NCBI RefSeq assembly: GCF_017643905.1
Contig: NZ_JAEPMO010000009.1
Span: 1 to 49,188, forward strand
From: Marivita sp.
GTDB lineage: Bacteria > Pseudomonadota > Alphaproteobacteria > Rhodobacterales > Rhodobacteraceae
Reading direction: 5' to 3'
DNA: 49,188 nucleotides
Shown here: positions 1 through 8,329 of the stretch, piece after piece
How the letters are laid out: the number at the start of each line of letters is the position of its first letter
How positions within the stretch are numbered: position 1 is the first letter of the stretch
Translations under genes and position numbers: made by a program
The notes under the pieces: generated by a model
The model's database searches: none
Seen by the model: only the letters and a program-made list of their open reading frames with translations
What the model was told of the DNA's origin: nothing

Positions 1-86
1 CTCTCATGCTGACCTGCGCCATCCAATACCATTCGCACGGCACGCTCGCGCACTTCTGGTGAATACTTGTTCGTTGTCTTCGTCAT
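1..86 (-). CDS. IS3-family transposase OrfA, N-terminal 28 residues only
   Basis: From the ATG at 86 the minus strand reads MTKTTNKYSPEVRERAVRMV and then runs off the left edge. This matches the start of the helix-turn-helix OrfA of IS3-family elements, which binds the element ends and, through programmed frameshifting with OrfB, forms the active transposase. The ORF track missed it because it is cut by the window edge and lies in a different frame from the 91-aa ORF listed there. Nothing can be said about whether the gene is intact further left. Confidence 0.7.
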   Translation of the reverse strand, partial: MTKTTNKYSPEVRERAVRMVLDGAGQHE

Positions 87-139
87 AATGCTCCATCCTA
101 CTCATGAGTTGAAGCCTCCGGCAAACCCGGCGCGGTTCA
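1..139 (-). mobile_element. Left end of an IS3-family insertion sequence (element continues outside the window)
   Basis: Read on the minus strand, the element begins TGAACCGCGCCGGGTTTGCC, which looks like the terminal inverted repeat of a common IS3-family subgroup (TGAACCGCCCCGGGTTT type). About 50 bases further in lies the start of OrfA. Only this outer end lies in the window, so completeness, the orfA/orfB frameshift and the target duplication cannot be judged. It directly abuts the degenerate IS5-family transposase at 140-480, suggesting insertion into or beside older IS debris. Confidence 0.7.
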
Positions 140-480
140 GAACGAGAGCGCTGACAGGTAGAAACAAGACCCCTACCAGAACGGGTGAAAAGGGTGTTGC
201 GGGAGTGCTCCCCTTCTGTTCGTCGTGCGCGGCCGTTAGACCCGCCATCATCCGGGCGGAGACGCCCGTATCGCTCCACCGCATCCAGCGATTGTAGAGC
301 GTCTTGTGCGGGCCATAGGCAGCAGGTGCGTTACGCCAACTTAAGTCATTGCAGTTGATGAAGATAATCCCGCTCACCAAATGCCGATCGGTCATCGACG
401 CGTGGCTTGCCGTGGGACTTCGAAACGAAAGGCCCAAAACGAATCATCTACGTCTCAGTCAGCCAGAAAAGATCAGACAT
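140..480 (-). pseudogene. Degenerate IS5-family transposase (N-terminal part)
   Basis: The minus strand from the ATG at 480 reads MSDLFWLTET, then an in-frame TAG at codon 11 (448-450), then FVSKSHGKPRVDDR, then a frameshift of one base, then HLVSGIIFIN and YGPHKTLYNRWMRWSD. These blocks match, in order, the N-terminus of IS5-family (IS1031/IS427-like) transposases. Similarity ends near GLTAAHDEQKG, before the DDE catalytic part, and the remaining sequence up to the IS3 end has no recognisable match. With a stop, a frameshift and no catalytic domain it cannot encode an active enzyme. The 111-aa ORF in the track is only its second frame. Bases 481-558 upstream may hold the old element end (CAGGACCCGTTGATCT on the minus strand), but the partner repeat is not visible. 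Confidence 0.75.
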
Positions 481-558
481 GGTTACCGCTCGGTTTTCGA
501 ACCGTGAATCTCGCTGTCAGCCCGAGATCAACGGGTCCTGAGCTAAGAGCATCCTGCG

Positions 559-1035
559 CTAATTGCACGCAGCGACCCCGTGCCGGATGAGTTCTTTCCC
601 GAGAACGGTGTGATAGCCATTCGTTCTGTGCCGTGCACGATCAAGGAACCATTGCCGCACCGCGGGCGGGTAATGCGATGCCAGAACTTCTGACCAGTAG
701 TCAAAGTGGACGGGCAAGAGGGGTTGGCCATAATAGCTTGGGCCATGAAACCCGAACCGGGTCTCGGGGCTGACGCAGACGTTGCCAGCGCCAAGATACA
801 TCGTACAGGACGACAGGCAAATGCCTCCGCGGATTTCGACACGTCTGTTTTCGGCCTTTAACTGCAGCACTTCCTGCGCTCGAGTCCCGATCACACCACC
901 TCGATCATTGCCGACAATGAGCGCCGCGGACTGAGCCGCGGACGGTTGTGCGAGAAAGGCAAAAAATGCAGCCGAGACAAAGGCCAAAGGGATTTTATTG
1001 CGCAGGCATGGCTGCGCATTTGGCAAAAGAGCCAT
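559..1035 (-). CDS. Exported ClpP/crotonase-fold-like protein of unknown function
   Basis: This 158-aa product has a short charged start followed by a hydrophobic stretch (IPLAFVSAAFFAFLA) ending in an Ala-rich SAAQSA site, so it is probably exported to the periplasm. The middle carries EIRGGICLSSCTMYLGAG and then CVSPETRFGFHGPS, the pattern of the small periplasmic ClpP-like proteins of the COG3904 type, where a Ser in the first block and a His in the second resemble a serine-hydrolase pair. The family has no well-defined substrate. Two or three Cys residues near the motif could form a disulfide. It stands alone on the minus strand next to IS debris, downstream of livF, with 163 bases between them, so it is probably transcribed separately. 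The start could lie a few codons inside the annotated one. The fold assignment is by motif only. Confidence 0.55.
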   Translation of the reverse strand: MALLPNAQPCLRNKIPLAFVSAAFFAFLAQPSAAQSAALIVGNDRGGVIGTRAQEVLQLKAENRRVEIRGGICLSSCTMYLGAGNVCVSPETRFGFHGPSYYGQPLLPVHFDYWSEVLASHYPPAVRQWFLDRARHRTNGYHTVLGKELIRHGVAACN

Positions 1036-1139
1036 TGGAGTACCTCAATGTTCGATATTCATCACCAAGGCGTGCTCTTCTGAGCCCGCCCACCACGCGC
1101 CCAACAAAACAGCGGGTTGTTAAAAGCGGGTTGAGAATT

Positions 1140-1165
1140 GAATTTTCCTAAACTCGGAAAAATTC
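1140..1165 (-). terminator. AT-rich hairpin downstream of livF
   Basis: GAATTTTCC and GGAAAAATTC form an inverted repeat around a seven-base loop about 35 bases after the livF stop codon. It may end the Liv transporter transcript, but there is no clean U-tract and the stem is AT-rich. The rest of 1036-1198 shows no gene. Confidence 0.3.
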
Positions 1166-1198
1166 AAATCGCTCCATTATTGGCGGATATGCCCGGCG

Positions 1199-1885
1199 TC
1201 AGACGCCGACATAGGTTTCCGACACGTCCGGTGTCATGTCTGCGAACGCGCCCGACCACACGGTTTCGCCACGGGCAAGGATCACCGCCCGGTCCGACAC
1301 CTGCGCCAGTTCGCGCACTGATTTGTCAATGAGCAGGATTGCGGTTCCGGTCTCTCGTTTCAGGCGTGCGATGGCGGCCCAGATTTCCTGTCGGATGATC
1401 GGGGCAAGACCCTCGGTCGCCTCGTCAAGAATCAACAGGCGTGGGTTGGTCATAAGCGCACGCCCTATGGCCAGCATCTGCTGTTCGCCGCCGGACAGGG
1501 ACGCGGCGCGCTGGGTGCGGCGCTCCCCAAGGCGCGGAAACAGGTCCGCAATGGTCTTGAGGGTCCAATCGCCTGGTTGGGCGGCGGCAATAAGGTTTTC
1601 CTCCACCGTCAGATCGCGGAAACAGCGCCGTCCCTCGGGGGCGAGGCCGACTCCCAACCGCGCCACCTTGTGGCTGGGCAGTCCGTGTAGCGATTGCCCG
1701 GCAAAGCTCAGCTCGCCGTCGGACGCGATCATCCGGCAGATCGCCTTGACGGTCGTCGTCTTGCCCATGCCGTTACGGCCCATGAGTGCGACGACCTCAC
1801 CTTCAGCCACGTCCAGTGTCACACCGAACAGCACCTGTGCCACGCCATAGCGGGCGGTCAGGTTTTCGACCGACAGCAGCGTCAC
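1199..1885 (-). CDS. livF: Branched-chain amino acid-type ABC transporter, ATPase LivF
   Basis: This 228-aa ATPase of the LivF class couples ATP hydrolysis to import by the LivHM permease. Walker A is GRNGMGKTTT, the signature is SLSGGEQQMLAIGRAL, and Walker B is LLILDEATEGLAP, followed by the switch region; all are intact and the length is typical. Translation starts at a GTG whose first bases overlap the livG stop (GTGA), so the two ATPases are translationally coupled. It is the last gene of the five-gene set. Liv-type systems carry branched-chain amino acids but also amides, urea and aromatic or dicarboxylic acids, so with a catabolic operon directly upstream the cargo may be that pathway's substrate rather than leucine. 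Confidence 0.9.
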   Translation of the reverse strand: MTLLSVENLTARYGVAQVLFGVTLDVAEGEVVALMGRNGMGKTTTVKAICRMIASDGELSFAGQSLHGLPSHKVARLGVGLAPEGRRCFRDLTVEENLIAAAQPGDWTLKTIADLFPRLGERRTQRAASLSGGEQQMLAIGRALMTNPRLLILDEATEGLAPIIRQEIWAAIARLKRETGTAILLIDKSVRELAQVSDRAVILARGETVWSGAFADMTPDVSETYVGV

Positions 1886-2631
1886 GCCTCTTCCCCCAGA
1901 TAGGCCTCGCGCACGGCGCGGCTCGACTTGATCTCCTCGACAGTTCCGGACGCGATCACCTGCCCGTAAACCAGCACGCTGATCCGGTCGGCGAGGGCAA
2001 AGACCGCATCCATGTCGTGTTCCACCAGCAGGATCGGGGCTTCAGCGCGCAGTTGGTCAAGGAACCCGGTCAGCAGCTTTGATCCTTCCGCCCCAAGCCC
2101 GGCCATTGGTTCGTCCATGACAAAGGCCTTGGGCGACAGGGTCAGGGCCACTGCGACCTCAAGTTGGCGGCGTTGCCCGTGTGACAGCTCGGCACAGCGG
2201 GTGTGTCGCTGTTCGATCAGCCCGACACGCTCCAACGCCGCTTCGGCCTTGGCGGTCAGCGACGTGTCCGAGAGCGCCCGCGACCAGAACCGCCACGGAT
2301 TGCCTGACGCGCCCAAAGCCCCCAACACGACGTTTTCGAGAACGCTGTCTTCCATCGCCAGTGCCGAGATCTGGAACGTGCGTCCCAATCCGGCTTGCGC
2401 GCGCGCCTGCGTGCTGTCCTGCGTCACGTCGCGCCCCAAAAGGTGCACCGAGCCTGAATCTGGCCTGAGCCCCCCGCAGATCTGCGCGATCAGTGTCGAC
2501 TTGCCCGCGCCATTGGGACCGATGATGGCGTGGATTTCCCCTGCGCGCAGGTCGATGGACACATCGTCTGTTGCGGCCAAAGCGCCGAAATTCTTGCGCA
2601 GATTGCGTGTGGCAAGGATTAGCTCAGACAT
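1882..2631 (-). CDS. livG: Branched-chain amino acid-type ABC transporter, ATPase LivG
   Basis: The 249-aa second ATPase of the Liv importer has Walker A GPNGAGKST, signature ELSHGQRRQLEVAVAL, Walker B AFVMDEPMAGLG and the H-loop LLVEHDMDAVF. The signature is SHGQ rather than the commoner SGGQ, which is frequent in LivG proteins of this class. It overlaps livM by eight bases (2624-2631) and livF by four, consistent with one polycistronic message. The C-terminus ends with the usual VREAYLGEEA. It pairs with LivF as a heterodimer on the cytoplasmic face of LivHM. Confidence 0.9.
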   Translation of the reverse strand: MSELILATRNLRKNFGALAATDDVSIDLRAGEIHAIIGPNGAGKSTLIAQICGGLRPDSGSVHLLGRDVTQDSTQARAQAGLGRTFQISALAMEDSVLENVVLGALGASGNPWRFWSRALSDTSLTAKAEAALERVGLIEQRHTRCAELSHGQRRQLEVAVALTLSPKAFVMDEPMAGLGAEGSKLLTGFLDQLRAEAPILLVEHDMDAVFALADRISVLVYGQVIASGTVEEIKSSRAVREAYLGEEA

Positions 2632-3607
2632 GCGCGCCTTCCTTGCCGGTCAATAGACCGATGATCCCACCACGGGCAAACAGCACGATCGCGAGCAGGA
2701 TCAGGCCCAGATAGATGTGCCAGAACTCGGTCAGCGCCCCCAGCCAATGCTCCAGCGCCACGAAGAGACAAGCGCCGACCACGGGGCCATAAAGCCGCCC
2801 AACCCCGCCGATGATGATCAACACGATCAATTCGCCCGAAAGCTGCCAACTGAACATGGTCGGCGACACGAACCGGTTGAGATCGGCAAAAAGCGCCCCC
2901 GCCAGCCCCGTAATTGCGCCCGAGATCACAAACGCGACCAGCTTGAGCCGCATCGGGTTCAGGCCGACCGTCTCAACCCGCGTCGGGACCTGTCGGGCAG
3001 CGTTCAACGCCAGCCCGAAAGGCGCGTTCTGGAGCCTCGCGTTCAGGAACAGCACAATGCAGAGCAGCACAAAGCACAGTCCGAAAAACTGGATTGGCAC
3101 CAGCGTGTTCAGTCCGGGAAAGCCGTTGCGCACATAGATCGACAGCCCGTCTTCGCCGCCATAAGTGCTCCAGGAAATGGCGAAGTAGTAGAACATCTGC
3201 CCGAAGGCGAGGGTGATCATGATGAAATAGACACCCGAGGTGCGCAGGCTCAGCAGCCCGATGATCCACGCGGCAAGGGCGGACATGACCACCGCCACCA
3301 GCCAGATGATTGGCATGGACTTGGTTCCCGCCAGGCTCATCCCGAAGAGATCGAGCGACGTGTAGGTTTGCGCATGGTAGGCGAGGATGCCCATCGCATA
3401 GCCGCCCAGACCGAAGAACACCGCATGCCCAAGGCTGACCAGCCCGCCGATGCCAAGCGCGATGTTCAGACCCACGGCGGCAATCGCAAGGATCACGGCG
3501 CGGGTGACAAGGGTGATTGTGAACGGCTCGTCGACGACAATGGCCCAGAGAGGCACCGCCAGAAGACCCGCGAACACGACCCAGTTGACCAGACGTTCGG
3601 GGATCAT
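2624..3607 (-). CDS. livM: Branched-chain amino acid-type ABC transporter, permease LivM
   Basis: A 327-aa integral membrane protein with about eight to nine hydrophobic segments. Family landmarks are AAVGLNIALGIGGLVSLGHAVFFGLGGYAMG near the N-terminus and GGVGRLYGPVVGA in the second half, the latter being the coupling region that contacts the ATPase. The GLVSLGHAVF block is the standard LivM motif. It forms the translocation channel with LivH. The ATG overlaps the livH stop by four bases. A long plus-strand ORF across the same region (316 aa, highly polar) is only its shadow. Confidence 0.9.
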   Translation of the reverse strand: MIPERLVNWVVFAGLLAVPLWAIVVDEPFTITLVTRAVILAIAAVGLNIALGIGGLVSLGHAVFFGLGGYAMGILAYHAQTYTSLDLFGMSLAGTKSMPIIWLVAVVMSALAAWIIGLLSLRTSGVYFIMITLAFGQMFYYFAISWSTYGGEDGLSIYVRNGFPGLNTLVPIQFFGLCFVLLCIVLFLNARLQNAPFGLALNAARQVPTRVETVGLNPMRLKLVAFVISGAITGLAGALFADLNRFVSPTMFSWQLSGELIVLIIIGGVGRLYGPVVGACLFVALEHWLGALTEFWHIYLGLILLAIVLFARGGIIGLLTGKEGAHV

Positions 3608-4524
3608 GCGCGCGCTCCGAACAAGCCGGTGGGCCGCCAGATCAGGACAAGGCTCATCAGGATGTAGATCGCCATGGAGGCCAGCGCAGATCCGGTCTGT
3701 GTGGCAGCCCCCGGCTCCATGAACAGTTTGAACAGTTCCGGCAGGAAGATCCCGCCCAGCGTGTCGGTCAGCCCCACCAGCAAAGCGCCGATGAACGCGC
3801 CTTTGATCGACCCGATGCCGCCGATCACGATCACCACGAAGGCTAGGATCAGCACGGGTTCGCCCATGCCCACCTGAACCGACTGGATCGCACCCACCAA
3901 TGCACCCGCCAACCCCGCGAGTGCAGCGCCGATGGCAAAGACCAGCGTGTAGAGCAGCCGGATATCGACACCCAATGCGGCGATCATCTCGCGGTCATTC
4001 TCGCCCGCGCGGATTTGGATGCCGATGCGCGTGCGTTCGATCAAGAGCCACAGACCCAGCCCAACCAACAGCCCGACGGCAATCAGCGTCAGACGGTAGA
4101 GCGGATACTGGATTCCGCCGGGCAGGGTGACCGGGCCAGAGAGGTAATCCGAAATGTCGAGGAACAGCGGGAAAGAGCCAAAGAGCCACCGTGTGCCTTC
4201 GGAAAAGATCAGGATCAGCGCGAAGGTCGCCAGCACCTGATCCAGATGCGCCTTGCCGTAAAGCCGTCGGATCACCGTCATCTCGATCAGCGCCCCCGCG
4301 ATGGCCGCCACAGCCAAAGCGGCACCCAGAGCCAGCACAAATGATCCCGTCGCACCCGCCACAGCGGCGGCAGCAAACGCGCCGATCATGTAGAGCGATC
4401 CGTGCGCGAGGTTGATCAGACCCATCACGCCAAAGATCAGCGTCAGCCCCGCTGCCATGAGAAACAGCATGACGCCGAATTGCAGTCCGTTGAGGACCTG
4501 CTCGATGATCAGAAGTGTCGACAT
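3604..4524 (-). CDS. livH: Branched-chain amino acid-type ABC transporter, permease LivH
   Basis: The 306-aa permease begins MSTLLIIEQVLNGLQFGVMLFLMAAGLTLIFGVMGLINLAHGSLYMIGAF, a textbook LivH N-terminus, and carries the VVIVIGGIGSIKGAFIGALLVG coupling motif in its second half. About eight membrane segments are visible. It follows the binding-protein gene after 54 bases that contain a strong GC hairpin (4543-4565), and overlaps livM by four bases. This spacing lets the binding protein be made in excess over the membrane parts. Confidence 0.9.
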   Translation of the reverse strand: MSTLLIIEQVLNGLQFGVMLFLMAAGLTLIFGVMGLINLAHGSLYMIGAFAAAAVAGATGSFVLALGAALAVAAIAGALIEMTVIRRLYGKAHLDQVLATFALILIFSEGTRWLFGSFPLFLDISDYLSGPVTLPGGIQYPLYRLTLIAVGLLVGLGLWLLIERTRIGIQIRAGENDREMIAALGVDIRLLYTLVFAIGAALAGLAGALVGAIQSVQVGMGEPVLILAFVVIVIGGIGSIKGAFIGALLVGLTDTLGGIFLPELFKLFMEPGAATQTGSALASMAIYILMSLVLIWRPTGLFGARA

Positions 4525-4542
4525 GCCTGCCCGAAATCCGAT

Positions 4543-4565
4543 GTGCCGGGGCAGGACCCCGGCAC
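4543..4565 (-). other. Intra-operon hairpin between the binding-protein gene and livH
   Basis: GTGCCGGGG-cagga-CCCCGGCAC is a perfect 9-bp stem with a 5-base loop, lying just after the substrate-binding-protein stop and before the livH start. There is no U-tract, so it is more likely a message-stabilising or attenuating stem that raises the ratio of binding protein to permease than a full terminator. Confidence 0.6.
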
Positions 4566-4578
4566 GCCGTGAGATGTC

Positions 4579-5709
4579 TTACATCTTGCAGTCGGCGGCG
4601 TAGACGTCGCCGTGGTTCTCAAGGGCGGTGCCGATGATCTTGTTGGTGAAGACATCGCCTTCCTTGATGACTTCGCGGGCGTAGATCGTCTGGATCGGGT
4701 GATGGTTCGGCCCGAACTTGAACGCGCCCCGGGTGCTGTCGAAATCGGCAGCCCGAAGCGCCTCGCGGAAGGCATCGGCGTCTGACACTTCGGCTTTCTC
4801 AAGCGCCGACAGGATCAAGTTCGCCGTGTCAAAGCCCTGGCTCGCGTAAAGCGACGGCAAACGCCCATATTCCGCCTGGAAGCTCTCGACAAAGGCAGCG
4901 TTGGTCGGGTTGTCGATGTCCTTGTTCCACTGGCTCGTGTTCACCACGCCAAGCGCCGCATCGCCCACCGCTTGCAGGATGCCCTGATCAAAGCTGAAGG
5001 CCGGGCCCACGACGGGCAGATCGACACCGCTGTCGGCATATTGCTTGAGGAAGGAAATCCCCATCCCGCCGGGCAGGAAGAAGAACACGCTGTCGGCACC
5101 GGAGGCGCGGATCTGCGCGATCTCGGCGGCATAGTCGGTCTGACCAAGCTGGGTGTAAACCTCGCCCGCCAGTTCGCCCTTGAACATGCGCTTGAACCCG
5201 GTCAGCGCGTCCTGACCCGCCGGGTAGTTGGGCGCAAGGATGAAGGTGTTGGAAAAGCCTGCGGATGTCGCATAAGCGCCCGCCGCTTCGTGCAGGTTGT
5301 CGTTCTGCCATGCCACGTTGAAATAGTTTTGATGACAGCCCTGTCCCGCGAGCGCCGAGGGCCCCGCGTTCGGGGACAGGTAGAACTTGCCCTGTGCGGT
5401 GACGCTCGGGATCACGGCCATGGCAAGGTTCGACCAGATAATCCCGGTCAGGATGTCGACGCGTTCGGACTGGACCATCTTGTCGGCCAGTTGCACGGCG
5501 ATGTCGGGCTTTTGCTGGTCGTCCTCGATCACGACTTCGATGTCATCCCGGCCCGACTGGCCGATGGCCAGCATGAAGCCATCCCGAACGTCAATGCCAA
5601 GGCCCGCGCCGCCGCCGGACAGGGTGGTGATCATGCCGATCTTCGTTTCGGCAAAGGCGGATGTCGCGCCGATTGCCAAGGCCGCTGTGGCCATCAATAG
5701 CTTTTTCAT
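4579..5709 (-). CDS. Periplasmic substrate-binding protein of the Liv-type ABC transporter
   Basis: This 376-aa protein starts at the ATG at 5709, preceded by GGGGAGAACC; the longer ORF in the track (from 5832) has no such site. MKKLLMATAALAIGATSAFA is a classical signal peptide with cleavage after AFA. The mature protein is of the Peripla_BP_6 (LivJ/AmiC-like) class: KIGMITTLSGGGAGLGIDVRDGFMLA, then VEIEDD-like strands and the PNYPAGQDALTGFK hinge region. Such proteins bind amino acids, amides or small organic acids. Its gene is the first of the Liv set and lies directly downstream of the CoA-transferase operon, separated by a hairpin and a 245-base leader, so it probably has its own promoter but a shared role. 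The ligand cannot be read from sequence. Confidence 0.85.
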   Translation of the reverse strand: MKKLLMATAALAIGATSAFAETKIGMITTLSGGGAGLGIDVRDGFMLAIGQSGRDDIEVVIEDDQQKPDIAVQLADKMVQSERVDILTGIIWSNLAMAVIPSVTAQGKFYLSPNAGPSALAGQGCHQNYFNVAWQNDNLHEAAGAYATSAGFSNTFILAPNYPAGQDALTGFKRMFKGELAGEVYTQLGQTDYAAEIAQIRASGADSVFFFLPGGMGISFLKQYADSGVDLPVVGPAFSFDQGILQAVGDAALGVVNTSQWNKDIDNPTNAAFVESFQAEYGRLPSLYASQGFDTANLILSALEKAEVSDADAFREALRAADFDSTRGAFKFGPNHHPIQTIYAREVIKEGDVFTNKIIGTALENHGDVYAADCKM

Positions 5710-5946
5710 GTGGTTCTCCCCGTTGTGATCGCTCTGTTTGAACGACGCGTTCTGTCCGCCGTATTGGCGGTGCACGTCTGATCCAGAACATTTTATTCTT
5801 AAATGTGTTGAACAAAGCGCACCGAAAAACAAGACAGCAGAGCGAATAACTTGCGTCGTGCCGATGCTAATTGCGCGCCGGAACGATCGCTGGAGGCAAA
5901 GAAATCGGGCCGCTGGCTATAGCGACTTGGGATCAACGGCAAATGA
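5710..5946 (-). promoter_or_regulatory. Leader and probable promoter region of the Liv transporter set
   Basis: About 240 bases without a gene separate the binding-protein start from the upstream CoA-transferase gene. The part around 5790-5830 is AT-rich (minus strand TTTGTTCAACACATTTAAGAATAAAATG) and is the likeliest promoter, although no well-spaced -35/-10 pair is convincing. A good ribosome-binding site (GGGGAG) precedes the ATG at 5709. Nothing else is recognised. Confidence 0.35.
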
Positions 5947-5977
5947 CCGGGTGGTCAGTCCTTGAAGGACCACCCGG
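5947..5977 (-). terminator. Hairpin overlapping the end of the CoA-transferase gene
   Basis: CCGGGTGGTC and GACCACCCGG form a perfect 10-bp stem with an 11-base loop that contains the stop codon of the CoA-transferase gene. The following minus-strand bases TCATTTG offer only a weak U-tract. It probably limits read-through from the eight-gene catabolic operon into the transporter genes. Confidence 0.5.
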
Positions 5978-7109
5978 ATGTCCGCACCTGTTCAGTATGT
6001 GCACCAAGCTTGGGTGCGGTCCGTTCCAGCGAAAGCTCTGACGTGCTGAAGGTGATGGGTGTGCGCACCCCCGGAACACCTTCAGGCGTGATCTTCATCC
6101 CACGATGGATGATCTGAGGATCGTCGAATACTTCGCCAACGGTGTTGATCGGGGATGACGCCACTTGCTTGGCCTTCAAGGCCTCAAGCAAATCCGCCTT
6201 GGTCATCTTCGCCGTTTCGGCTTTGAGCACCGCAATCAGCTCGTCGCGGTGCTGCACGCGCTGGGCGTTGGTCCGGTACTCCGGGTTCTCGCCAATGTCC
6301 GGTCGCCCCACGATCTCGCACAGACCTTGAAACTGGCGGTCATTGCCAGACGCGATGATGATGTCGCCATCCGAAGCCGGGAAGACCTCGTAAGGCACGA
6401 TATTGGGGTGCTGGTTGCCCATGCGATTGGGGGACTCGCCCGTCACAAGGAAATTCATCGCCTGATTGACCAGACACCCGGTGCCCGCATCGAGCAGGCT
6501 CATGTCGATATGCTGGCCCTGTCCCGTCTTGTCGCGTTCGCGCAGAGCCGCTTGAATACCTATTACTGCATAAAGCCCGGTGTAAATGTCGGTGACCGCG
6601 ACGCCCACCTTTTGCGGCTCTCCCTTGGGGTCGCCCGTGATCGACATCAGTCCGGACAGCCCTTGCACAAGGTAGTCATAACCTGCGCGTTCGGCGTAGG
6701 GACCGGTTTGGCCGAAGCCGGTGATTGAACAGTAGATCAGACCGGGATTGGCCGCAGACAGGCTAGCATAGTCGAGCCCGTACTTGGTCAGCCCGCCCAC
6801 CTTGAAGTTCTCGATCAGCACATCCGCCTCGCGGGCGAGGTCTTGCACAAAGGCGCGGCCTTCCTCGGTCGTCAGATCCGCCGTGACCGAGTATTTGCCC
6901 CGGTTGCAACTGTAGAAATACGCCGCTGACGGCGTGTCCTCGCCTTCGCGTTCAATGAACGGAGGCCCCCAAGTGCGGGTGTCGTCGCCCTTGGGGCTTT
7001 CCACCTTGATAACGGTTGCGCCAAGGTCGGCCAGCGTCTGACCGACAATTGGCCCGGCAAGGATGCGGGCCAATTCAAGAACTTTCAAACCTTCCAGCGG
7101 TGCTGACAT
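5955..7109 (-). CDS. CaiB/BaiF family (class III) CoA-transferase
   Basis: The 384-aa product has the class III CoA-transferase start PLEGLKVLELARILAGPIVGQTLADLGATVIKVE, and the catalytic Asp lies in VGVAVTDIYTG (about D174), the position equivalent to Asp169 of formyl-CoA transferase. These enzymes move CoA between carboxylates, for example from succinyl-CoA to glutarate or itaconate. It is the last gene of the minus-strand operon and shares one base with the preceding acyl-CoA dehydrogenase gene. A CaiB-type transferase beside a glutaryl-CoA-dehydrogenase-like gene recalls the GcdG-GcdH pair of glutarate breakdown, so activation of a C5 dicarboxylate or a methyl-substituted relative is the leading inference. 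Confidence 0.85.
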   Translation of the reverse strand: MSAPLEGLKVLELARILAGPIVGQTLADLGATVIKVESPKGDDTRTWGPPFIEREGEDTPSAAYFYSCNRGKYSVTADLTTEEGRAFVQDLAREADVLIENFKVGGLTKYGLDYASLSAANPGLIYCSITGFGQTGPYAERAGYDYLVQGLSGLMSITGDPKGEPQKVGVAVTDIYTGLYAVIGIQAALRERDKTGQGQHIDMSLLDAGTGCLVNQAMNFLVTGESPNRMGNQHPNIVPYEVFPASDGDIIIASGNDRQFQGLCEIVGRPDIGENPEYRTNAQRVQHRDELIAVLKAETAKMTKADLLEALKAKQVASSPINTVGEVFDDPQIIHRGMKITPEGVPGVRTPITFSTSELSLERTAPKLGAHTEQVRTSGWSFKD

Positions 7110-8329
7110 CAGAAGAACGCCTGCAACCCTGTCTGTGCCCGGCCAAGGATGAGGGCGTGCACGTCATGCGTGCCCTCGTAGGTGTTGACCGTTTCAAGGT
7201 TCTGTGCGTGGCGCATGACATGGTACTCGGCCATGATCCCGTTACCGCCATGCATGTCGCGGGCATTGCGCGCGATGTCCAAAGCCTTGCCACAATTGTT
7301 GCGCTTGATCAGGCTGATCGCCTCGGGCGCTGCGGTGCCGGCGTCGAGCATTCGGCCCACCTGCAACGCCGCGTGCAGGCCCAGCGTGATCTCGGTCTGC
7401 ATGTCGGCGAGTTTCTTCTGGAAAAGCTGCGTCTGCGCGAGCGGCTTTCCAAATTGCGTCCGGTCCAAACCGTACTGACGTGCGCGGTGCCAGCTGTCCT
7501 CAGCCGCCCCCATCACGCCCCAAGCGATGCCATAGCGCGCGCGGTTCAGACAGCCGAACGGACCTTTCAGGCCCTCGACGCCCGGCAGCAATGCGTCCTC
7601 ACCAACCTCAACGTCCTTCATCACGATCTCGCCGGTGATCGACGCGCGCAGCGACAGCTTGCCGTTGATCTTGGGTGCGCTGAGACCTTTCATGCCTTTC
7701 TCAAGGACGAAGCCCCGGATCGCGCCGCCATGCGCTTCGGACTTGGCCCAGACGACGAACACATCCGCGATCGGACTGTTCGAAATCCACATCTTGGCGC
7801 CATTGATGAGGTAGCCGCCGTCGGTTTTCTTGGCGATGGTCTTCATGCCCGCAGGGTCGGATCCGGCATCGGGTTCGGTCAGTCCAAAGCAGCCGATCAG
7901 CGCGCCTGCAGCCAGACCCGGCAGGTATTTCTTGCGCTGCTCGTCGCTTCCATAGGCGTGGATCGGATACATGACCAAGGAGCTTTGTACGCTCATCATC
8001 GACCGATACCCGCTGTCGATGCGTTCGACTTCGCGGGCAACAAGACCATAGCTCACATAGCCCGCACCCAGACCGCCGAACTCTTCAGGGATGGTCACAC
8101 CTAACAGACCCATCTCGCCCATCTCGGCGAAAATCTCGGGCGCCACACCTTCGTTCAGATACATGTCCGTCACGCGCGGCAGCAGCTTGTCTTTTGCGTA
8201 CGCCGCAGCGCTGTCCGCGATCATGCGCTCTTCCTCTGACAGAGCCGCGCTCAGGCCCAGAGGGTCCTGCCAGTCGAATTTGGCGAGTGAGGGTCCGTGA
8301 CCCGCGTGTGACGCATCAAGCATGTCCAT
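7109..8329 (-). CDS. Acyl-CoA dehydrogenase, glutaryl-CoA dehydrogenase-like
   Basis: The 406-aa flavoenzyme carries acyl-CoA dehydrogenase signatures: [17 protein letters not shown] (FAD/substrate loop), [16 protein letters not shown], and [17 protein letters not shown] near the C-terminus, in which the Glu of YEGTHD (about E385) is the catalytic base of the glutaryl-CoA dehydrogenase branch. Like GcdH, it has the [16 protein letters not shown] block. It therefore probably oxidises, and possibly decarboxylates, a dicarboxylic acyl-CoA, delivering electrons to ETF. Its start overlaps the end of the preceding flavoprotein gene by 14 bases. Glutaryl-CoA is the obvious candidate substrate, but the surrounding hydratase and lyase genes allow a branched C5-C6 analogue. 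Confidence 0.8.
   Translation of the reverse strand: MDMLDASHAGHGPSLAKFDWQDPLGLSAALSEEERMIADSAAAYAKDKLLPRVTDMYLNEGVAPEIFAEMGEMGLLGVTIPEEFGGLGAGYVSYGLVAREVERIDSGYRSMMSVQSSLVMYPIHAYGSDEQRKKYLPGLAAGALIGCFGLTEPDAGSDPAGMKTIAKKTDGGYLINGAKMWISNSPIADVFVVWAKSEAHGGAIRGFVLEKGMKGLSAPKINGKLSLRASITGEIVMKDVEVGEDALLPGVEGLKGPFGCLNRARYGIAWGVMGAAEDSWHRARQYGLDRTQFGKPLAQTQLFQKKLADMQTEITLGLHAALQVGRMLDAGTAAPEAISLIKRNNCGKALDIARNARDMHGGNGIMAEYHVMRHAQNLETVNTYEGTHDVHALILGRAQTGLQAFF

Noticed and set aside
4-279. 91-aa minus-strand ORF at the left edge
   Set aside because: It runs across the IS3/IS5 junction in the wrong frame; the true IS3 OrfA start is at 86 in another frame.
7109-8329. Calling the acyl-CoA dehydrogenase simply gcdH of glutarate breakdown
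   Set aside because: The active-site pattern fits, but the operon context suggests another dicarboxylic acyl-CoA is possible, so no symbol was given.
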